The position numbers and the translations under genes were made by a program. DNA of 64,000 bases from Gnetum montanum (Eukaryota; Streptophyta; Gnetopsida; Gnetales; Gnetaceae), in contig MNCI01030843.1 in assembly GCA_015680685.1 (NCBI GenBank), forward strand, positions 684 through 64,683, written 5' to 3'. Shown here in pieces: positions 56,955 through 64,000 of this stretch (within the stretch, counting starts at the first letter, position 1; every line of letters starts with the position of its first letter). The notes under the pieces were generated by a model that was given only the letters and a program-made list of their open reading frames with translations, did not search any database and had not been told where the DNA came from.

Positions 56955-57220
56955 CATATAATCAAAAGAAAACCAAATGTAGGCCACCCTTGCCACACCA
57001 TCTTATTTAATTAACCTCAAAACATATACTCTTTATAAATCATAACTTTAACTACATAGATACATATATATAATTAAGATCTCATTCCTAATCTTCTCAC
57101 AAAGTAAAAGTAAAAAGTATGTGAACTACTTTGAGCACAAGACTTACACCAAACTTAATAAAGGGGACAAGCTTGTCTTAAATCATACCTAGCTACAACT
57201 TTCAAATTTTTCCTTAGGAC
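56955..57220 (-). repeat. 5' LTR (or part) of element E
   Basis: Counterpart of 52323-52590. Sequence from 57220 to about 57430 may be further LTR, but has no partner on the left side. The leader just inside (56850-56945) has a 32-bp tandem duplication (GATTTTCAACTTTCCAAACA twice). Confidence 0.6.
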
Positions 57221-57673
57221 ACGCTCCAAAATGACTGCAGTGAATTCTAAGCAATATGATTAAAAAGAATGATACATATCTTCAAAAATTATAAACTTAT
57301 TAATATGTGTATTAAGTTTCTCATGGACTAAGATCCTTGAGCAATTAGAGTTATTTAAAAAACCTAAAACCAAATTGTAATAATTTTTAATTAAGTTTTT
57401 GTTATTAACTCTCCTTGTTCAAGTGATTCTGAAGGCGTAAGCAAGAAGGTTGCCCTCGTAAGTTCCGGGAAAACCGGTGCCCAAACCTACTACGCTGAAA
57501 AGTTAAGTGTTTCTGTGGGTAGTCCGCACTCTACACAACCTGGCTAATTAACGACTTCTTATACTATTTAAGGATAAAATGAAGTCATATTCTTACAATA
57601 ATATTTTAAAGAGTTCAATAACACAACTTTGAAAATGCAATCATAGCTAGCGAGATGGATGGTGCAACTGTCA
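57221..57673. other. 3' flank of polyamine oxidase, with a GC-rich 5S-rRNA-like patch
   Basis: AT-rich sequence is interrupted at 57432-57545 by a GC-richer block containing CCGGTGCCCAAACCTAC and GAAAAGTTAAGTGTTTCTG. This vaguely resembles the AAGTTAAGCGT region of plant 5S rRNA but is too diverged to call. The 3' untranslated region presumably lies here; no clear poly(A) signal was found. Confidence 0.25.
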
Positions 57674-60600
57674 TCAGCGGAACTGTTTCTGTGCCTTTCT
57701 TCTGGAACGGTAGCTTCTTCCAGCTTTGGTAGCTCTTGGCTGCACAGATTGAATCCCAAAGTTAATTACAAATATCTATATGCTCAGACAAGTTTTTAAA
57801 GAATAAATTTCATTTACTATTCCGTGTCTGCCAGAAGGTAATTCCGATTGAAAATCTCACCTGTTGAGACAGGGACACTGAGTCAATGACTGAAACCTCA
57901 GGAGGTGGTTGATTCATGTTGAGAAGGCGAGCAGGGCAAATGCTTTGGTTGAGACACTTCAATACCGATTGGGCGCAGGAAATCCCTTGAGAAATTTCAT
58001 ACAGATGACCATCCGTGAATCTGAATTAAAATTATTATTGAAAATTGCATTACCACAAAAATTCATTAAACTTATTGTACTCTACCTTCAAGATATGCTC
58101 CATGAACATAGCCATTGAAGTACTGGCTAGTATGTTCTCCTGTGAAGTAGACAGGCCCCAAAGGTGCCTGTCAAATCATGTAAAACATCAAACATTTTAG
58201 CATGACTTTCCATGTTCAAATTAAACTTTCCCTAGGATGAGTGTGATCATTTGGATTATATTACCTTGACTTGATTAAATTCTTCTGGGGAGGCACCGAT
58301 TGGCCAGTTGGTGAAGGTACCTTTGTAAAATCTATTCATTCCCCATCTCGGAACAATAATTGACTCCATCTCCGGTATATCATTTCCAAACATGCTTCTC
58401 AACACATCCATTATTTCAGCCCTCGTGTCGTTATCCGGTTGCTGCTGTATTCTCTTGGATTCTTCGTCAGTAACTGTCACCATTAAAAGATTGCCTCCAG
58501 GGTACTCTCTTTCCAAATGCTTTACGTGAAATAATGCAAAATCCAAACATGAAATTAGTGGACTGTCTTTTCCTGTGTTTTATTCCCAAGTAAATGTTGA
58601 TTTATAAAATGGATAACCTGCCACAAAGGGTAGTAGCCTCTTTTCTGATGCGTATACAGGAAGAACTCACCACCTTCTTCTACGGGCCAGAATCTTTTGG
58701 GAAACTTCATGAAAATCTTGCAGTAGTCTGCCAAGTCGAATTTTGAGATAGCCATCCTCTTCCACACCTGTTTTTTGTTTACTAGTCATTATTACTTATT
58801 TCCAAGTAAAGACAACAATTCATTTCACCGGTTAAGACTTATGAAGTGAGTTTCGAGTACAGGCAATCGTGGCAGAAATTGGATAAGGTCTGATTGCAGA
58901 ACACCCAAGCTGACTGAGACGATAGTATTCTTGGCTCTGTACACTGATTCATCCTCTGTGGTGATATTGACTCCATTGTCCGAGTACTCGATCTTGCGAA
59001 CTACCTGCCAAATTTTGTACGTTCGTATATCAGTAATGCAATGGGTCCACATTAAAGGTACAGACAAACAAAATTTAGTGATGAACAGTAACGGGGTTTT
59101 TGTTTGGGAAAAAAGCAATAGAGAGAAATGAGCAATCATTTTTACAATAGATAAGGATCTGACCCAGAGGTTTAATGCTCCTCTCCTGAGGCGTCTCACC
59201 AGGACCAGTAGAGGAGTTAAAGTCTAAAAGAGACGGCGCAAACCTAGTAACTTAAACCTTATAAAACACCTTATCATTTAGATTTTCCAAAATTTATTAA
59301 AGAAATACCATGAACCAAATAATAATGCCCAAAGATTAGCACCGGAATTTTTTCATATGCCTCACATACTCCAGGTATTCTTGGTAAATATAGTGAGACT
59401 GAAACTAAATTTTTACTTGCATAACTCATTTCCAGAAAAGACGGACCAACGCCTCACCCTCACCGAACACTCATTATCACTAACCCTCATTATTATTATC
59501 ATGATTGAATACGCAAGGCAACCGTTTCTGCCAGTGGAGAGAGAGTAAAAATTGTTAGGAATTGAAACCGGAGAAAAAAAGGAATAAGAGATCACAAACA
59601 AACACACAAAACAAGAAAGATTTTACATGGTTGGGTTGAACTTTGCGTATGTCCATAGTCGCACTAGGATTTTTATTGATTTCTAATGTTTCAAAATGAT
59701 TCACTCATTCTCCACCCAAAGGAAAGGATGCGCATTACAACTATAAATATCTTTAGGATTTTCAACTTTCCAAACATAAATAACTAAAATTTTTAGCTTT
59801 CCTTCCAAATTAATAGCTAATAAATTTAGCTTTCCAAATTTGAGCCTTCCATATTAATAACCATAAATTTTAGCTTTCCAAAAAATCAAAATCAGACTCC
59901 ATTCTTGACAAAAATCTCTTGTAACGCTAACCTTAATTAGCAGCTGCAAGTACTAAATGGTTAACTAACCTGGTTGAGTTTAAGACGCGGGTCGTTGAAG
60001 GATTCGTCGTTATGCTTCAAGAATTCTTTGGCCAGTTCACGAGGAACATGCTCATACCCGCGAGGATCCGCCACGAAATAAACATCGTTTCCGTAGTAAG
60101 AGAAAGTTCTGGTTGGCTCCACGTTCTTCAAACTCGTTACCCTGGGCGGCTCTGCACCATTAATTAATTAAACCCCCATTCTTTTTTTGTACGCAACCCA
60201 AAGAGGTAGAATTAAAACCTAAAATATGTGAATCCTACCGGAATAGAAACAAACAAAAACAAAATAATGTAAAAGCACCTGCGGTTTCGAAATCGTAGAA
60301 GAAGTAGTCTATGACCATCTCCAGCGGTGTTTGCGGTACCCTGCCACATTATTGAAGTATGAGTTGACATATGATACATATGATACATCACTGATTAATT
60401 ACTGGGGAAAATATTGGACTTGGTTTGAAAACTCTCAAACTGGACCACTGGAATGACTTGCAAAAAAAAACACGGTGCTTATTAAAAATATAATTAATAT
60501 TTTTAAGATTTAAAATCTAAATAGGCAGGCAATAATTGCAATAGAATTGTAGGTGAATAGATGACGTCAGAACTAAAATAATTGCACACAGACAAGGTTA

Positions 60601-63189
60601 TGAAACCCAAAGAACTACCATTGAAATTTAATAATTACAAGGGAAAGAAATAACAAAATAGATGCAAGTACAGGAATGAGAGATAAGAGTTGGACTTTGC
60701 CGGTTACGCGGTCAACTCTCGGAGCCCCATATTTTATATTTTATCCGGTATATTGCCTTAGAGTAATGCTAAGGTTACATGGATCAATTCCTTAAAATTA
60801 TTTTAGAGACCCGAAAATGGTTAAATGCTGGGTTCTTAGGTCAACAAACTTGGGTGCAAGCTCAGGTGCTGTTATCCAAAAAACAGGGAGTTCAAGTCCG
60901 AAAATATGGATTCAAGTCTCACACTCAAAAAAGTAATAGGCTTTGATGCAAGTAAAGAAAAGGCCGATATAACCAAACTCCAAATATTTTCGCAAGTTGT
61001 TCAAATGCATGATAAGCTCTTTTTTGGTTGAACGATTGTGCTAAGATTGTGTTTTTTCGAGCTTAATCTTTTCTGCTTTGCTTTATGGGTTTTAAAAAAG
61101 TTCATTAAGAAAATGCGAACAGTGGCGGACAGTGTTCAAGTTAGATCTGGGTGGTCGGCGGCATCTTCATTAAAAAAGTCTGCTGGTCGAATAATTCGTC
61201 AAATAATGGGACCTACAAAATTTAAACTAACAATTTTTAAATTAGGTGCTAATGATTTTCTTAGTTTCAAGAGATCATACATGTAATAAGCCAAGGCAGG
61301 CTTAGTACTAGGGCCTCTGTGACTAAAGAATACCTGGACCACTGGAAGCTGTGACTAAAGAATACCTGGACCACTGGAATCTAGCTCTAATCATGGCTGC
61401 TTCTGCAGATTTTGTCCATTGCAGGGAATTCTGCCATCTTGTGTGTGGCCTAAGGTCCTTGAGCAGCCTAGTTGCCCTATTCTTAGCCATTTACTTGCAC
61501 TTTTTCAACAATGCAAGCCAGAGACAAAGAGAGATATGTCCGTTTTGCAGAGAACAGATCTCAAGTGCAATGGAAAGCATCGATTTTAAAAACATAAACT
61601 AATTAAATTCATTAGAGTTTTTATGCCATTATCCACCATGAAAGGTCACTTGGTTGTAGGTAAACTCAACTAGGTGCCTCAATTGCATAAAGTCTCAGAA
61701 AAAGTTGTAGCGGCTCTATCGATGCAGTTTTTTACCACAACGACGATCAAGCGCTGGATCTGCGGTGGTTAAAGGGCCGCTTATGCAATCACTGGCCGCC
61801 GATGCGTAAAAAATCATCGTAATACACACATTTAGACCGGGGATTAGTCGCTGAGAGGTGAAAAATCATTGTAATACATACAAAAGTTTACTTAATTACA
61901 TGAAAGACGACTCCAGCCATGACATGCGATAAAATATACAGTACAGAAGTTAAAAACTTATGATCCACACAAAAGAAACGTACGCTAAAAAATGCCTGTG
62001 AGTGATAGCTAAACTCACTTGCCATATACCCCCTGCGCTGCTTTTATGGATAGATCGTTTTCTTTGTTGGCAGACAAACTTTTGGAAAGCCTTTCGCAGA
62101 AGTCAGAGCTCAGAGAGGTCATTTTATACGGCATCTCAACCTCGGACTTATTATACTTGATTCTTCCACTGATGACACTCAAATTAAACGTTAATCACGG
62201 TAACGAAAAACCAAAAATGCTAAAGACTGATGAGCAAAATAAAGCAACATCTCATCTCATACTCCTGCTTGTAGATGAAGCGACTGATGCTATTCCAGTC
62301 TGATTTGAAAGTGGTAAGGTTGTATTTTTGAGCCAAAGTCAAGATAGGATTCACATGATCTCCTCCCACTCCTTCCACCCAGTTGGCACCCAGTTCTATT
62401 GTATGGCCTCCCACATCGTATTTGTGCATTCTGCCCCCGATTCTGTCAGTTGCCTCCAAAATGATGAAATCCTTCACACCACCCTCTGATAAGGTCTTGG
62501 CCGCCATGATTCCTGTTCAAAGTCCCAACTCAACTCTAAAGTAATTGCTTGCAGTCCAAAGTCCAGTGAATGTACAGTAAGTGTATCATATTCATATATT
62601 AACCCTTGATAGTGAATCTAGGACATTTAAATTTCATGTATAGTCCAAAGGAGCATGTTTAAAATGCATACTGACTCATTTCGATATTGATTAGCTGAAA
62701 CCAATCATAGTTGGAGAAATCCCCGATTAATCAAAAGATGTGCTATATATTGCAATGTAATATTGAAACCGATTCAAAATCGGATCAGACATTTAATCTA
62801 ATAAATAGTGATATACTTTTACTATTTTTTAAGTTTGCTATGTTGTTTATTAACAGATCACTGAAATTTCCATATTTGATTTTCCACTCTAACTGAGCTC
62901 TTGGTTGAAAAAAATTAAAAATTGCATCTACCAAGATGGATATAACATCTCTATTTTGCTAATGTTCATGATTTTTATCCCATTCTTACACCAATTTATT
63001 CAGATTTTTCCAATCAAATTTATGAAAAGAGCTACCCATTTGCCCATCTGATCCAATTTTTCAATTTATGAAACAAATCATACCAGATATTCCTGCTCCC
63101 ACGATAACCGTCGTGGCTTCTTTAAGTGCAGTAACCTCGGAACAACAGAATCCCAGAAATAATAGCAAGCAACTGAAGAGGAGCGCCAT
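57674..63189 (-). CDS. PAO: polyamine oxidase, FAD-dependent, secretory-type (11 exons, 523 residues)
   Basis: Exons: 63189-63084, 62512-62263, 62168-62019, 60340-60279, 60151-59970, 59004-58861, 58767-58618, 58519-58265, 58167-58086, 57985-57861, 57739-57674. All introns are GT-AG and phases agree, giving 524 codons with no internal stop. The start [14 protein letters not shown] is a signal peptide; an in-frame ATG 33 bases upstream (63222) is possible. FAD sites: VIVGAGISG (29-36), [11 protein letters not shown] (53-63), [10 protein letters not shown] (77-86, Glu82) and FTGEHTS (441-447). Tyr313 and Lys315 in ADYCKIF match the active-site Tyr/Lys of maize PAO. The family oxidises spermidine and spermine to an aminoaldehyde, 1,3-diaminopropane and hydrogen peroxide, usually in the cell wall. 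After the conserved [11 protein letters not shown] helix comes a tail of about 45 residues ending in a basic stretch ([20 protein letters not shown]), which might change targeting. Retroelement E ends about 450 bp downstream. Confidence 0.92.
59743..59815 (-). repeat. element E leader fragment in polyamine oxidase intron 5
   Basis: 73 bp identical by eye to 56873-56945, the leader of element E, with one further diverged stretch (AATTTTAGCTTTCC) to about 59880. It lies in the intron between exons 5 and 6, same strand as element E. Confidence 0.85.
60828..60935. other. possible SINE-like fragment in intron 3
   Basis: GGGTGCAAGCTCAGG and GAGTTCAAGTCCG, 42 bp apart, faintly resemble the A and B boxes of a tRNA-derived promoter. 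No tail or target duplication confirmed. Weak. Confidence 0.2.
61319..61379 (+). repeat. 29-bp direct repeat in intron 3
   Basis: GTGACTAAAGAATACCTGGA CCACTGGAA occurs at 61319-61347 and 61351-61379. The core CTGGACCACTGGAA also occurs at 60440-60453 in the same intron. Confidence 0.9.
61351..61602 (+). other. short open frame in intron 3 with a RING-like C-terminus
   Basis: 83 codons antisense to the polyamine oxidase gene. A hydrophobic stretch ([17 protein letters not shown]) is followed by [15 protein letters not shown], reminiscent of the last Cys pair of RING fingers. The rest of a RING is absent and there is no visible promoter, so this is at most a gene fragment. Confidence 0.25.
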
Positions 63190-64000
63190 TGGAAGAGATA
63201 CTTGCAGAGCCCTGGTATGCATCAAGTATGAACTTGGATTTATCAAAAAGATAAGCAGAGGGAGCACCGGCATGGGAAATTATCTTGGCACGTGGAACTT
63301 GTAGTTTAGGAAATTGCAATACGCCTGTCAATTGTGATCCGTTCATCGTGTGGACAGAAATGGATTGTTTGTCGAGCCGTAGCTGGTCCAGTTAGAGGCT
63401 GGGGGCTTTTGTCTCTCATGTATCCATCCGACGCCGACACTATTTTGCTCGACAGCTAGATTGTGCTGGGGAGGAGAAAACATCAAGAAAGGCCAAACAG
63501 AGTGGGTAGGGGGCCCTATCTACAGCTGGAAAAACCTATCCACAGGGAAAGGAAAAAGGAGATCAAATAGAGACCTGGTTAAAAAGCAATAGATTAGAAA
63601 CAGAGGAGAGAAAAATTCAAGACCTCAGCTGGAGCATCAGCAATTGAACAATGTTTCCTTGAATCGACAAAGGGAGAACATTAACAGGAAAGTATTGAAA
63701 AACCACAATACATCGAACTTCCAGATACCTCTTTTGACTCATTTATGGTTTTCTGACTTTTTGTTTTTCTAAGTATAGATTTGTACCTATGCATCAAATG
63801 AATCTGGTTCTTAAAAGTAAGTAATTTGATTCTAGGAAGGAAGGAATTAAGGATTGTGCTTTTATTTGCATTTGGGTACTTAAGCATATGTAAAGATTGG
63901 GGACCAGTCTGCAGGAGTGGATCTGAATTAAAAAATAATAAAATATTTAAATTACATTTTTTACTTATTTTCACATTTGACCTTTATTAATTATGGTTTT
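63190..64000. other. upstream region of polyamine oxidase
   Basis: It should hold the promoter and 5' leader of the minus-strand gene. I see no convincing TATA box or other gene; the frames present are short and of random composition. Confidence 0.4.

Larger units (their letters stand above)
52323..57220 (-). mobile_element. element E: minus-strand Ty3-type deletion derivative
   Basis: Matching direct repeats at 52323-52590 and 56955-57220 (e.g. TTAAGATCTCATTCC and CTTCTCACAA in both) flank, on the minus strand, gag (56724 to 55540), protease (55122 to 54640), an acidic linker (54606 to 54178), the start of RT and the end of integrase (53990 to 53448). Most of RT, RNase H and integrase is missing. 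The outer LTR ends and a target duplication could not be fixed. It lies about 450 bp downstream of the polyamine oxidase stop codon. Confidence 0.7.

Noticed and set aside
57959-58020. Alternative last exon of polyamine oxidase ending 20 codons after 58020
   Set aside because: Phases fit, but the product loses the conserved C-terminal helix that the downstream acceptor at 57986 provides. Kept only as a possible isoform.
63681-63974. 97-codon minus-strand frame upstream of polyamine oxidase
   Set aside because: Random-like composition in AT-rich DNA, no domain, no supporting context.

Overview
The window is plant nuclear DNA: one intact-looking host gene at the right edge and about 57 kb of layered, decayed LTR retrotransposons. 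The host gene is a spliced, secreted-type polyamine oxidase. The retroelements are plant Ty3 types, including copies with two consecutive RNase H domains as in the Tat lineage. Low gene density, ~3 kb LTRs and heavy transition-type decay suggest a large seed-plant genome, possibly a gymnosperm; that is a guess. All coordinates come from reading by eye; LTR outer edges are approximate unless a target-site duplication is given.

Layout. 1-4689: 3' part of a pol-less element (family C, copy 1) ending in a complete LTR. 5085-17210: minus-strand copies of a Tat-like family B, arranged LTR (L1), short internal remnant (B2), LTR (L2), pol remnant (B3). 17211-42030: plus-strand copies of the same family, LTR (L3), pol-less gag-protease copy (B1), LTR (L4), long copy B4, truncated LTR (L5). 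42031-43448 and 50751-51883: one minus-strand element (D) split by a complete family C element (43449-50745, target-site duplication CTCTC). 52323-57220: a minus-strand deletion derivative (E). 57674-63189: polyamine oxidase on the minus strand, 11 coding exons.

The most interesting object is B4. Its order is gag-protease, hairpin array 1a, a nine-exon gene on the OPPOSITE strand (36662 down to 31840), array 1b, RT-RNaseH-RNaseH-integrase, hairpin array 2, LTR. The antisense gene has compatible splice phases at all eight junctions and one uninterrupted frame of about 1,098 codons except for 16 nonsense codons, 13 of them TAG. The 1,157-codon pol frame shows the same pattern (18 nonsense codons, no frameshift). 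Two sibling copies (B1, B2) lack both the antisense gene and pol.

The arrays in family B are tandem units of about 28-34 bp. Each is a short inverted repeat with a loop of about 6 nt followed by a constant TTAAACTAGCA-like tail. Stem sequences differ between arrays but usually stay complementary (ATAGTC/GACTAT, GGTC/GACC, GGCC/GGCC, CATC/GATG, CGCC/GGCG), which suggests the pairing itself is selected. Conserved splice-like signals around the arrays suggest they lie in introns of the element's RNA.
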